From the NCBI GenBank assembly GCA_965215945.1, contig CBDCFC010000025.1, positions 1-64,000 on the forward strand: a stretch of DNA of 64,000 bases, given 5' to 3'. Position 1 is the stretch's first letter. The number at the start of each line of letters is the position of its first letter. This DNA comes from JAHEKD01 sp965215945. GTDB taxonomy: Bacteria; Pseudomonadota; Gammaproteobacteria; Arenicellales; JAHEKD01. The position numbers were made by a program, and so were the translations under genes. The notes below the pieces were generated by a model, which saw only the letters and a program-made list of their open reading frames with translations, was not told where the DNA came from and made no database searches. Below are positions 53,949 to 63,852 of this stretch, piece after piece.

Positions 53949-55823
53949 TTATTGATCTCGATTCAGGTTAGGTGAGTTAAAAGATTTGTTTTTTCTATGA
54001 ATTTCACGATACCACAGTTCAGCTAGAACAAAAATACGTAATGACCACCAATCAACTTCTTTTTGTCCAATATTCCTAAAAAATATTTCGATCTTTGATT
54101 CTTCTAACAATGAGTTTTTTAGAATCAAGGATTGATTAATAATCTTTTTAATCCGCGCTTTATTCTCAATAATACCGGCATGAATAAGTTCACTGAATGA
54201 TGTTTTGTCAGCACGATTAATAATGTGATTGAGATTATAAACTTTGAGACTTTGTCTTTGTAGCCAACGTATTTTTCCAAGCTTTTCCAGATGCTGCAGC
54301 GGAAGTATCCATATGAATTCAATAATATTTTTATTGTAGTAAGGCATGACATATTTACAGTTATATTTTAAATATAGTTTTTTTCTCAAATAATAGATTG
54401 ATTCAGCTTTATTTCTAAAAAACAAAAGTTTCAAAAGGTTTTGGTGGTGAAACAAGTTGTTTTGTTTGAGCAGGGTTTTTTGATCAATGGAGTTGACTTG
54501 CTGCTGTGTAATTCCAAACTCATTAACTGTCGGCCTAATCCGGTTCAACTTTCTGTATATATGTTTTAAACTTTTAGGTGCCAGAGGCCTTAAACCGAAA
54601 TTTAAAAACCTGTATATCTCTTTGGTAATCTTGGGTGAAGATAATAATTTTAATAAAATAACAGAAAATTGTTTTGTTAATAACAAATCTCGGTAAAGGT
54701 ATATGTGACCGGTGAATAAATCATCACCGTTCATGCCTGATATTAATATAGAATTTCTATCTTCATATGTATTGTAGTAAATTGTTTCCGGCAAGGATGA
54801 GTATGAATCGAGATTAATGACATCCTTGCTCAAGTGGCGTTTATCTAAATCAGACAAAATAGTTTTGTCATCGCAATTAATCATTTTCCCCTTGAGTTTT
54901 AACTGTTTAAGCGTTTGCTCAATAAAATCACTTTCATCACAAAGTTTGAATTTTTCGAAGATATATGAGTAGCAGGTCAAGTTGCTTCTCCAGTCAGGGT
55001 TTTCTGCCAATATTGCAGCTAACAAACTCGAGTCATAACCTCCACTTAACATCAGTCCTAAATTTTTATCGTCTTGAATTTCCTTTTTTAAGGCGTTTCG
55101 TAATAGTGAAATAAATTCCTGTGTATATGTTGCTTCATCTTTGTTAGTTTTAGGAGGGGCTATATCAGTCAGCTTCCAATAGTCAATCGCCTCAATTTTA
55201 TTATTCTCAACTCTAAATACATGACTGGGTGGGCAATAATGGCAATGTTGGAAATAAGTTTGTTCCGAGCCGTTATTAGAATATCGAAAGCATTGGTAGA
55301 ATCGTTTCATATTGATGGATTTGTCAACCCTTGGTTGATCGAGCAAAGTTGCCAGATCAGAGGAAAAATAGAAATCATCGCCAACTTTACTATAAGTAAA
55401 GCTTCCATAACCCAATGCATCGAGGCCGGCGAGTAGAAATTTATTTTTTCTGTCCCATATAATAAATGAGAATTTGCCGTCGAATTTATCAGGAAATTCA
55501 TTACCCCATTTTAAATAGGCTGAAATAAAGAATATTTCATTTTCAGCGGTGGCATCTATTCGGAGTTTTTTTGCAAGTTCTTCCTTGTTAAATAGTTGGC
55601 AGTCTGTTGCACAGATAAAATCATTGTCTACATATATAGATTTAGATTGATAAGGGCATAAATTGTTTGGATCGTTAATTAAGGTAAGACTAAAGTCCTC
55701 TTCAATGTGAGTAGAAATTCGGTCCGGGTATTCCGAAAAAATAGTTTTAGCCAGCCAAACAGATTGATTTTGACTAGCTTGTTCAACGGAAAGATTGTGT
55801 GTTTGCCCAAAAAAGAAGTTCAT
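53949..55823 (-). CDS. Lasso-cyclase-like asparagine synthetase homologue
   Basis: A 624-residue ATP-dependent amide ligase of the asparagine synthetase superfamily. The N-terminal glutaminase-like domain (residues 1-215) begins NFFFGQ and lacks the Cys2 nucleophile, so it cannot use glutamine. The synthetase domain has the PP-loop SGGYDSS at residues 260-266 and a changed second motif, SGMNGDDLFTGH. The late RADKTSFSELIHAG stretch resembles lasso macrolactam synthetases (McjC/LarC). It is 78 bases from the convergent precursor gene. No B1 (RRE) or B2 (transglutaminase-like) gene is in the window. Confidence 0.82.
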   Translation of the reverse strand: MNFFFGQTHNLSVEQASQNQSVWLAKTIFSEYPDRISTHIEEDFSLTLINDPNNLCPYQSKSIYVDNDFICATDCQLFNKEELAKKLRIDATAENEIFFISAYLKWGNEFPDKFDGKFSFIIWDRKNKFLLAGLDALGYGSFTYSKVGDDFYFSSDLATLLDQPRVDKSINMKRFYQCFRYSNNGSEQTYFQHCHYCPPSHVFRVENNKIEAIDYWKLTDIAPPKTNKDEATYTQEFISLLRNALKKEIQDDKNLGLMLSGGYDSSLLAAILAENPDWRSNLTCYSYIFEKFKLCDESDFIEQTLKQLKLKGKMINCDDKTILSDLDKRHLSKDVINLDSYSSLPETIYYNTYEDRNSILISGMNGDDLFTGHIYLYRDLLLTKQFSVILLKLLSSPKITKEIYRFLNFGLRPLAPKSLKHIYRKLNRIRPTVNEFGITQQQVNSIDQKTLLKQNNLFHHQNLLKLLFFRNKAESIYYLRKKLYLKYNCKYVMPYYNKNIIEFIWILPLQHLEKLGKIRWLQRQSLKVYNLNHIINRADKTSFSELIHAGIIENKARIKKIINQSLILKNSLLEESKIEIFFRNIGQKEVDWWSLRIFVLAELWYREIHRKNKSFNSPNLNRDQ

Positions 55824-55986
55824 CTATATTACATTGACGGATGAGTAAACCGGATACGAAGGTTATCCGGGATGTTTAATATTTTTCTGCGCTTGGCTGT
55901 GATGGTTGAATAGTTTAACTATGTAAACCATCAGTATCAATGGTAAGTTTCGAGCTCATTACGGCTTTGCTTAAGCGACGAACTTG

Positions 55987-57237
55987 TCAACTAGCAATTT
56001 TGGCAATCAACTTGTCAGCAAATTCGCTGGTTGAAACTGTCGTGACCCCATCCATTTGACGGGCAAAATCATAAGTAACAGTTTTATCGGCAATCACCTG
56101 AGGGTAAGCATCATTGATAAGTTTGGCTGCTTCTTTCCAACCCATGTAATCCAACATCATTACGCCTGATAACAATAACGAAGATGGATTAACCTTGTTT
56201 TGATTTGCATATTTAGGCGCGGTACCGTGGGTGGCCTCGAATACGCCGATGTGATCTGCCATATTTGCACCAGGTGCAATACCCACGCCACCCACTTCAG
56301 CCGCTAGTGCATCGGACAAATAATCACCATTGAGGTTCATGGTGGCAACAACATCAAACTCAGCAGGTCTTAGCTGCATCAGTTGAAACATGATATCTGC
56401 AATTCGGTCTTTGATGACAATCTTGCCTTCTGGTTGCTGGCCATCGTGATTATCCCAGAGCTCATCCTCAGTAATCAGCACATCGCCAAATTCTTCCTTG
56501 GCAAGTTCATAACCCCAATTGCGAAACGCTCCTTCGGTAAACTTCATGATATTGCCTTTATGAACCAAAGTGATACTTTTGCGATCATTATCGATTGCAT
56601 AGTTAATAGCGCTTCGAATTAAACGTTTTGAACCAAACGGACTGATTGGTTTTATACCCAGGCCGGCATCCTCAAAAAAGTCAACACCCATTTCCTCACG
56701 CAAAAATTTTGCCAGTTTTTTGTTATCTTCTGTGCCGCTTTCGTATTCAATGCCAGCATAAACATCCTCTGTGTTTTCCCTGAAAATCACCATGTCGACA
56801 TCATCGGCATTTTTTTGTGGAGAAGGGACGCCCTGATAATATTTCACCGGCCGAACACATGCATAAAGGTCTAAATCTTGCCGCAAAGAGACATTGAGTG
56901 AGCGAAAGCCACCACCAACTGGTGTTGTTAGTGGGCCTTTTAGCGCAATATATAATTCTTTAATCGCATCCAGTGTTTCCGCTGGAAAGTAATCACCGCT
57001 ATAAATACCGGCCGCTTTTTCACCCAGGTAAAGTTCACACCAGGCAATTTTTCGTTTACCTTGATAGGCTTGCTCGACGGCACTATCAAGGACTCGCAGT
57101 GAGGCGTTGGTAATGTCAGGTCCAATACCGTCACCCTCAATAAACCCTATGACAGGTTGATCTGGTATCGACAATTTGTTTCCTGTCAAAGTGATTTTTT
57201 CACCGTGTTCAGGGATTTTTATATGTTCATAGCTCAT
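55987..57237 (-). CDS. icd: NADP-dependent isocitrate dehydrogenase
   Basis: The 416-residue TCA-cycle enzyme that decarboxylates isocitrate to 2-oxoglutarate. VIGFIEGDGIGPDIT, the substrate loop SLRQDLDLYACVRPVKYY, FRENTEDVYAGIE, NLNGDYLSDALAAEVGG and GTAPKYANQNKVNPSS are all present. The length matches E. coli Icd. It has an AGGATGAT site before the ATG. It appears to be a single-gene unit. Confidence 0.97.
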   Translation of the reverse strand: MSYEHIKIPEHGEKITLTGNKLSIPDQPVIGFIEGDGIGPDITNASLRVLDSAVEQAYQGKRKIAWCELYLGEKAAGIYSGDYFPAETLDAIKELYIALKGPLTTPVGGGFRSLNVSLRQDLDLYACVRPVKYYQGVPSPQKNADDVDMVIFRENTEDVYAGIEYESGTEDNKKLAKFLREEMGVDFFEDAGLGIKPISPFGSKRLIRSAINYAIDNDRKSITLVHKGNIMKFTEGAFRNWGYELAKEEFGDVLITEDELWDNHDGQQPEGKIVIKDRIADIMFQLMQLRPAEFDVVATMNLNGDYLSDALAAEVGGVGIAPGANMADHIGVFEATHGTAPKYANQNKVNPSSLLLSGVMMLDYMGWKEAAKLINDAYPQVIADKTVTYDFARQMDGVTTVSTSEFADKLIAKIAS

Positions 57238-57408
57238 AACATCATCCTTTTTGTATCTTTGATGGTGTTGTCAAAGCCACAGCACACCCGATGGTAGTGT
57301 GACATTGATGTAATTGAAACGCTCATGTCCAGAAATTTTCTGGACATATGACGGATTCTACCATTTAATTTAAAACTTGTAGTTGATGAATCATTGAGTA
57401 GCTAAATA

Positions 57409-58959
57409 TTGAAAATAAAAGGTGTTGTTGCCACAGGGCATCCGCAAACTACTGAGGTAGCGGAGCAAATATTGCAGGAAGGAGGTACAGCATTTGATGC
57501 TGTTGTGGCAGCTTATTTTATGGCATGTGTTGCCGAACCCGTTTTAGCGTCTTTAGGAGGCGGTGGCTTTTTAGTCGCGAAAAAATCCATCGAACCTGCA
57601 TTTTCACTTGATTTTTTTGTTCATACTCCACTAGTCAAAAAACCAACTGAGGAACTGGATTTTGAAGAAATGTTGGTTGATTTTGGTAATGCCACACAAG
57701 CATTTCATATGGGTAATGGCAGCGTGGCTGTTCCGGGTTGTGTAAAAGGAATTTTCGAGCTTCATCGACAATTTTGTCGCATACCCATTACCGAATTGGT
57801 GGCTCCGGCTGTTTTGGCCATTAAGCAGGGTATTAAAATCACTGCTGTACAAGCTGAGATTCTTAATTTGGTTAGTCCAATATATGTGAATCGAGCCAGT
57901 GCAAGAGAGTTATTTGTGAAATCTGAGAACGGTGAAGTGCTACAAGAAGACCAGATTTATCAGAATAACGAGTTGGCGGATACCATGGAAACGTTGGCAA
58001 TTGAAGGGGAAGACTTTTTTTACCGGGGTGAAATAGCACAAAAAATTGAGCAATCAGCGAAAAACGATGGTGGTTCGATTACAACTAACGATTTATCCGC
58101 TTATCAAATTTTTTTTCGTGAACCTATTCGCTATCATTTAAATGATGCACAAGTATTTTTAAATCCTCCACCATCAGCCGGAGGACTGTTGGTGCAGTTT
58201 GGGTCTGAACTATTTCTACAACATATCTCCTCTCAGCTAAAACATGGTAGTGAAGCTTATTACGCGTTGTTGGCAGATGCGATTGAATTAACTCAACAGG
58301 CCAGGTTGGAAAGTTTATCTAAGTCGCCGTTGCGGGAACTAGAAAAGGATATTTTTTTCGACAAGCAACAAGTAGCCCTGTATCGAAATGAAATTTCAGC
58401 ACGGCAAAAGGCAAATCGTGGAACCACTCATATTTCGGTGGCAGATGCTGTCGGTAATGTTGCAGCCTTGACCATTTCGAATGGAGAAGGCTGCGGTGAA
58501 ATATTAAAGGGGACGGGAATTATGCTCAACAACATGCTCGGTGAAGATGATTTGAACCCATTGGGTCTGAACAAGTGGCAACCAGATAGAAGGTTATCTT
58601 CGATGATGTGTCCGGGAATTGCTATAACGGGTGACCAAGTTCTGGCGCTGGGCTCCGGTGGCTCAAATCGGATCCGCACAGCGATATTACAGGTTTTAAT
58701 CAACAAATTAATATTTAATTTACCACTTGAGAAATCGGTCACAGCTTCAAGGTTACATTTCGATGACCAGCTTTATCTTGAAGCGATAGATATGAGTGAA
58801 AATGTTTTAAATGCTTTGCAACAAAATTTTCCAGATATGAAGATATTTCCTCGACGTGATTTTTATTTTGGGGGTGTGAATGCAGTAGCCATTTCTGCGC
58901 AAAATGCTGAAGCCGTTGCTGATTCTAGGCGAGGTGGCACTTCAATCGTCGTGGTTTAA
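57409..58959 (+). CDS. Gamma-glutamyltransferase-family Ntn hydrolase without signal peptide
   Basis: A 516-residue member of the gamma-glutamyltransferase family. It has ATGHPQTTEVAEQILQEGG at the start, SLGGGGFLVAKK, the self-cleavage site NRGTTHISVAD with the catalytic threonine, and the GSGGSNRIRTAILQVL substrate loop. Bacterial GGT is usually periplasmic with a signal peptide; this protein starts directly with the mature domain from a TTG at 57409, so it may be cytosolic. It converges on the deacetylase gene with a four-base coding overlap. Confidence 0.88.
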   Translation: MKIKGVVATGHPQTTEVAEQILQEGGTAFDAVVAAYFMACVAEPVLASLGGGGFLVAKKSIEPAFSLDFFVHTPLVKKPTEELDFEEMLVDFGNATQAFHMGNGSVAVPGCVKGIFELHRQFCRIPITELVAPAVLAIKQGIKITAVQAEILNLVSPIYVNRASARELFVKSENGEVLQEDQIYQNNELADTMETLAIEGEDFFYRGEIAQKIEQSAKNDGGSITTNDLSAYQIFFREPIRYHLNDAQVFLNPPPSAGGLLVQFGSELFLQHISSQLKHGSEAYYALLADAIELTQQARLESLSKSPLRELEKDIFFDKQQVALYRNEISARQKANRGTTHISVADAVGNVAALTISNGEGCGEILKGTGIMLNNMLGEDDLNPLGLNKWQPDRRLSSMMCPGIAITGDQVLALGSGGSNRIRTAILQVLINKLIFNLPLEKSVTASRLHFDDQLYLEAIDMSENVLNALQQNFPDMKIFPRRDFYFGGVNAVAISAQNAEAVADSRRGGTSIVVV

Positions 58960-59948
58960 AAACTTCCGGTTAATAACCAGCGCTTCATTCTAAAGTTATT
59001 GTTACTGGGGCCAGGCCAAGTTAATCGAGGAATAATTTGCATATCTTTTTTGAAAACCTGATCCAGGCGTTGATGCTCTACCGTGGCAATATTGCTAAAG
59101 TACTTATTAACTAAATCATGATCTGTTGATAAGTAGCTGTTGAATGGATAAGAAAAGGAGATGGGGTTTTCTCCGATGAGTTGATTCACAGCCGATTTGG
59201 ATGTTTGTAGTTCTTGTTCGAATAATTCCGATGAAATAGCTTCACGCTTGTAATGGTTGTGACCATGGCTGGCTATCTCATGGCCGCTTTCAAATGCATT
59301 TGTTATGTCGCTGGAGTCGGGATAAATTTCTTCAGCAAGATTCTTCATGTCATGTTCTAAAGTATGATGTTTAATCAGATGTTTGACGCTAGTTTCAATT
59401 ATTTGCGGCTTAGTTTGTTCGCGTAAATGGTTCAATAATTCAGATCCCGGCAAATCATCAGTTTTCACGTGTTTGCTGATATCTCTGATAAATATTTCTT
59501 TATAGTTATTGCTCTCAAAAAACCAATAGAGTGCATGTTCCCAAATCAAAGATTCCCTATTGATGAAGCTGGTGCACTGGAAAAAAACGGCTGGGATCGA
59601 GTGCTTTTCAAGTATCTTTAGACCTTGCTGATAATTACATTTAAAACAATCGTCAAAACAGATCACAATTCCCACGGTTTCAGAATCCGGAAATTCACCC
59701 GCATGTAAATCATTTAAAGTGTAGAATTTTACCGGCAGCGTTTTCAAATAACGCAGTTCTTTGTCAAAATCTACTGCACTAGTTACCGGAGATCGGCCAT
59801 TGTCTAGAAAATTATGCTGCCCATAGTCTTCAATTCGATGATAAAGCAGGCAGCTTATTTTCCCCTTAAGTTTATTAATCCAGTTTTGCTCTATTTGAGG
59901 TAACGCCGGTAAATAATCTTTACTCCGATTTAAAGCTCGCTTAAACAT
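58956..59948 (-). CDS. Polysaccharide deacetylase-family protein
   Basis: A 330-residue NodB-type carbohydrate esterase. It has SCLLYHRIEDYG, the metal-binding FDDCFKCNY region, AVFFQCTSFINRESLIWEHA, HEIASHGHNHYKREA with the zinc histidines, and FSYPFNSYL. There is no signal peptide, so it likely acts in the cytosol on a nucleotide- or lipid-linked sugar. I chose the ATG at 59948, which overlaps the formyltransferase gene by eight bases; a GTG at 59966 is possible. It is the last of a three-gene glycan set. Confidence 0.85.
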   Translation of the reverse strand: MFKRALNRSKDYLPALPQIEQNWINKLKGKISCLLYHRIEDYGQHNFLDNGRSPVTSAVDFDKELRYLKTLPVKFYTLNDLHAGEFPDSETVGIVICFDDCFKCNYQQGLKILEKHSIPAVFFQCTSFINRESLIWEHALYWFFESNNYKEIFIRDISKHVKTDDLPGSELLNHLREQTKPQIIETSVKHLIKHHTLEHDMKNLAEEIYPDSSDITNAFESGHEIASHGHNHYKREAISSELFEQELQTSKSAVNQLIGENPISFSYPFNSYLSTDHDLVNKYFSNIATVEHQRLDQVFKKDMQIIPRLTWPGPSNNNFRMKRWLLTGSF

Positions 59949-60807
59949 CTTTAATTTCAAACCCACCTATAGTTTTGACATTTTTATCGATTTTGTTTTT
60001 TTGAGCTAGATAATCACGAACTAATCCTTGCTCGATTAAGCGATTGACCTGTAACCGATAAATAGGTTTATATTGATAGCCAGTTCGGTTTAAAAAAAGT
60101 TTGCCTTGCTCCGATTGCTTGACTCTATCGGCATTGTTGGCAAATAATCTTAAACATGCCTCAACCATTGCCTCAATGCCAAGCTTAAAACACTTCGCAT
60201 CAATGATTTCATAGTTGTCGTTTTCGTCATAGGTGACTTGAGCGGAAATTATAATATCGCCGCTGTCTATGCCTTTATCAATGTGATGAACAGTTATGCC
60301 GACCAGTTCCGGGTGTTTTTCCAGCAACATGAATAAATTGCAATTGCCACCACGGGAATATGGGGAAAGTCCCGTGTGTAAGTTGATAATGCCATAGGTG
60401 GTCTTGATGTCCTCAAGTAAGTTTTTTCTCAGCAAATTAGTGCCATTGACACAAATAATATCGGGGGAATGCTGGTTAATGAAGTCGATAACTTTATGTT
60501 CATTAACATTGGTAGTGAATATTTCAGGAATGTTATTTGCCTGTTTTTGAGGTGTGAACATTGCACTGATAAATGTCGAAGCTCTTTTTTCATGCCTTCT
60601 GAGTTTTATTCTAGCTTGGAGGTGTCGAGCCAGGTCTAGGGGGTTAAGTAATTTATCAATCAGTTTTGAAGTAAAGTTAGTATTAGTTGGATATTCATGT
60701 CTAACGACTGCACAAACTGAAAACTTCTGAGCAAGACGGTGAATCAAGTAATCCTGGAATATGCCTTTGCAGCACATTATTAGAACTTTTTTGTGTTTAA
60801 ATGACAT
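59941..60807 (-). CDS. Formyltransferase-family protein
   Basis: A 288-residue protein whose middle part matches the formyl transferase fold: DIICVNGTNLLRKNLLED, INLHTGLSPYSRGGNC with the asparagine/histidine active-site motif (usual HxSLLPxxRG), and GITVHHIDKGIDSGDIIISA. It is not Fmt or PurN, which are longer or shorter and found elsewhere, and more likely formylates an amino sugar. It lies between a deacetylase and a GT2 gene. Confidence 0.82.
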   Translation of the reverse strand: MSFKHKKVLIMCCKGIFQDYLIHRLAQKFSVCAVVRHEYPTNTNFTSKLIDKLLNPLDLARHLQARIKLRRHEKRASTFISAMFTPQKQANNIPEIFTTNVNEHKVIDFINQHSPDIICVNGTNLLRKNLLEDIKTTYGIINLHTGLSPYSRGGNCNLFMLLEKHPELVGITVHHIDKGIDSGDIIISAQVTYDENDNYEIIDAKCFKLGIEAMVEACLRLFANNADRVKQSEQGKLFLNRTGYQYKPIYRLQVNRLIEQGLVRDYLAQKNKIDKNVKTIGGFEIKDV

Positions 60808-60814
60808 TGTGAAA

Positions 60815-61786
60815 TTAGTCTGAAATTCCTAAAGTTTTAAAGGCTAATTTGTACCAGGCTTTAAGATTAAGTGGGTTTTTTCTAACAGCTTGTTGCAAGT
60901 ATTTTTTTGCCAATTCAGGCTGGGTTGATAATAGACAGGAAGCCATAAAATATAAAGTGCTAGATTTGTCTGCATTAAGCAATAGTGAATTTGTCGTTGG
61001 TTTTATAGATGACGCTTGATTTAATACGATAGTTTCGTCTGCTTTTTCGGCTCTGATTCGTGCAGACTCGACAATAATGTTGTGATATTTTTTCTGCAAG
61101 CGTTGATACTTGCCGCTAATACTGTCACTGGATAAATAAGCCTGGTAGAGTATTTGGTCAACGACATTAATCTCCCCAATTTCAGCCAGTCGCATCCATA
61201 AATCCAAGTCCTGCGCAAAGTAAAACTCTTTTCGATAACCGCCTACCTGCAAATACGCTTGCTTAACAAACACTACACAACCATGGTGTGATGGAGTGGC
61301 AATTTTCCCGTCAGTGTAGTCCAGCGCAGATGTTGTATAGCCTATTGGTGGTTTATGTTGAGAAATAACAACATTATTTTCATCAATGACTTGGAATTGA
61401 GTAAAGACAGCGACGTGATCAGGGTTTTTTTCAAGATAATTAATCTGCTTTTCAAAACGAGTCGAATCTGAATAATCACCAACATCATGTCTGGCGATGT
61501 ATTTACCACTGACCAGCTCGCAGCCGGTAATTAATGATTTGGTCAGTCCCTGATTGGTTTGATTTATAATTTTTATTCGCTTATCTTTCTCGGCAGCTCT
61601 TTGCAATACTGATAGGCTTTGGTCAGTTGAACCATCGTTAATAATGATCAATTCAAGATCGCTATAACTTTGATCAAGAATGCTTTGGATCGTTTTTTTC
61701 AGACGATCAGCGCCATTATAGACGCTCATCACCACAGAAAGGGTTGGAGTAGTTGACATGCCAGTACTGTTTTTGAGTGAGAACAT
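60815..61786 (-). CDS. Family 2 glycosyltransferase with C-terminal TPR-like tail
   Basis: A 323-residue GT-A enzyme with PTLSVVMSVYNGADRLKKTI, LIIINDGSTDQSLSVL, ARHDVGDYSDSTRFEKQI in the metal-binding position and FYFAQDLDLWMRLAE in the acceptor region. The last 60 residues (QPELAKKYLQQAVRKNPLNL) look like a TPR. It is the first gene of the deacetylase/formyltransferase/GT2 set, eight bases upstream of the formyltransferase gene. Confidence 0.88.
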   Translation of the reverse strand: MFSLKNSTGMSTTPTLSVVMSVYNGADRLKKTIQSILDQSYSDLELIIINDGSTDQSLSVLQRAAEKDKRIKIINQTNQGLTKSLITGCELVSGKYIARHDVGDYSDSTRFEKQINYLEKNPDHVAVFTQFQVIDENNVVISQHKPPIGYTTSALDYTDGKIATPSHHGCVVFVKQAYLQVGGYRKEFYFAQDLDLWMRLAEIGEINVVDQILYQAYLSSDSISGKYQRLQKKYHNIIVESARIRAEKADETIVLNQASSIKPTTNSLLLNADKSSTLYFMASCLLSTQPELAKKYLQQAVRKNPLNLKAWYKLAFKTLGISD

Positions 61787-62023
61787 TTTACCCTCAGAGA
61801 CCTTAGCATAACTATTGCACTTGAAAATACTTCGTTAAAAACTCGCTCAAAATGCTCATTTATGGCGTATAAACTGTACCTTTTCGTTCGCTTGTGTCGA
61901 CCCATTCACTAATGACACAATGCCGGTGTTTTGCCTCGTCTTTTCTGCGTTCGCTACGTTATGCTGAGGTTTCTCTCAATCAAAAAATAGAGTTAGTTTG
62001 TAATACGATTGTAAATTCTCGGC

Positions 62024-62775
62024 CTATAGCAAAGAAGGCAGGTCTTGTTGCTGGTAGCCATCGGGTATTTTGAAATAATCGGCTGAAACCAATTCACTGT
62101 CGATACCCGTTAACGTTAACTCAAGTTGTACGCCGCCGGATTCAGAGAGAATATAGACAGGTAAGCCGCCTAACTCACCGGCACCAAATTCAGGGATTGG
62201 TCCTAAGCTCTGGCCAATGGTTTCCCGAGCGGTTTTTGCCAGTCGGTCGCCAGTTTTATAAAGATTTTCGAGCGTCTCATAATCATTTGGTGAAATTTCG
62301 AGACGGTTAGATTTTGCAATACACACTTCACTTTCTTTTGCCCCACTGACTTCAATTTCATATAACTCACATGAAATACCAGCAACTCTACGTTGAATAC
62401 CACTATGCTTAACAGTTTTTTCTGCAGTATTAGGTGCAAGTGGATTATTAAATGGCAGTTCGCTCATTACACTATCGAGCAGGCTTTTTATCTGGCCGGC
62501 CATAGCTGTAAGTTCTTGTTCGTTAACTTTTATATAACTTTTTTGCTGGTGATCAATTAATGTCAGATTTCCGGTTTTGCTATCAAAAATTGCTTCAGGT
62601 TCAATCCGTCCTGCAGTATTAACAACTCTGACCATGCCATTGGAGACATAAGCAACCCGTTTATCTACTTGAGATGACACACAGAATCACTTATCGTATA
62701 GCGTACTACTGTGTCGGCCATTGTTATTGAAGTGAAAAAGCAGGTCAGTAACAAGTAAGCAAATTTCTTAATCAT
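62024..62775 (-). pseudogene. DUF4412-like exported protein, signal peptide in another frame
   Basis: The main frame (62024-62680) encodes a 218-residue protein resembling DUF4412 (AYVSNGMVRVV, NLTLIDHQQKSYIKVNEQEL, GISCELYEIEVSGAKESEVC). Just upstream in another frame, from an ATG at 62775 with a CGAGG Shine-Dalgarno, lies a clear signal peptide MIKKFAYLLLTCFFTSITMA then DTVVRYTISD. Removing one GT from the GTGTGT run at about 62677-62682, or restoring one missing base, joins the two. So the gene is frameshifted, or the sequence is wrong here. Confidence 0.75.
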
Positions 62776-63065
62776 GTATATCCTCGATAATATTTCTGAA
62801 TCTGTCCTAATGTGATACAAGCTTAATTCAACTTATGAATATCCAATTAAATTGGAGCAAATTATAGCTGTTGTTCGCTTGCTGAGAATAGATTAACCAC
62901 CATTAAACTGCTAACCCAAAATTTCATCCATTCACTATGATTCAGATCGTTAATGTTGTTTATGCCGTTAATTTTAGGCAGACAGGCTGAATTTGTTCTG
63001 AATTGCATTTGCCGTACCTATTTGAGTACGCAGTGCTAGAATAGGACGCAAAACAAGGTCGGCAA

Positions 63066-63852
63066 ATGATTCAGCATCCTAATTTTGACCCGGTAGCTAT
63101 TAGTATCGGGCCGTTAAGCATCCATTGGTACGGATTGATGTATTTAATTGGGTTCGCTGCGGGAGCCGGGTTGGGTGTTTATCGCGCGAACAAAAAAAAT
63201 AGTGGCTGGACTAAAGATCGGGTATGGGATTTGGTTTTCTATGCTGCCATGGGTGTGATTTTGGGCGGGCGCCTGGGTTATGCATTGTTTTACAAGCTCA
63301 GCTATTACATTTCTCATCCACTGGAAATTTTTTATCTATGGCAAGGTGGAATGTCATTTCACGGCGGCCTGATTGGCGTGATTATTGCCATGCTTTTATT
63401 TGCTAAAAAGACGGATAAAAAGTTTTTGGCAGTGATGGACTTTTTGGCTCCGCTAGTGCCTATAGGATTGGGTACCGGTCGAGTTGGTAATTTTATCAAT
63501 CAGGAACTCTGGGGAGGTGTTACCAATGTGCCTTGGGCGGTGGTTTTCCCCCGCTGCCGGTGAATTACCCAGACATCCATCGCAGTTATACGAAGCCGCT
63601 TTAGAAGGGCTTGTATTATTTCTGATGCTTTGGTGGTATTCCGCCAAACCGCGAGCGGCTGGTAAGGTCAGTGGATTATTTTTAATCGGTTATGCCGTTT
63701 CAAGGTTTACAGTAGAATTTTTTAGGCAGCCTGATGTGCATTTGGGTTATCTAGCGTTTGACTGGTTAACGATGGGTCAATTATTATCTATTCCGATGCT
63801 TATACTCGGTTGTTGGTTAATGATGCATAAATCGCCACAGATGATTTCATGA
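63066..63852 (+). pseudogene. lgt: Prolipoprotein diacylglyceryl transferase, split by one extra C
   Basis: The inner-membrane enzyme that attaches diacylglycerol to lipoprotein cysteines. The first frame (to 63563) has SIHWYGLMYLIGF, GGRLGYALFY, GGMSFHGGLIGV and the signature GTGRVGNFINQELWG. The end, ELPRHPSQLYEAALEG and later helices, lies one frame over. Deleting one C from the CCCCC run at 63548-63552 gives PWAVVFPAAGELPRHPSQ and a normal 261-residue protein. Lgt is usually essential and the window encodes lipoproteins, so an error in the sequence is likely. Confidence 0.93.

Noticed and set aside
53949..55823. Ordinary asparagine synthetase AsnB
   Set aside because: The Cys2 nucleophile for glutamine use is missing and the second synthetase motif is altered; a lasso-type or other special ligase fits better.
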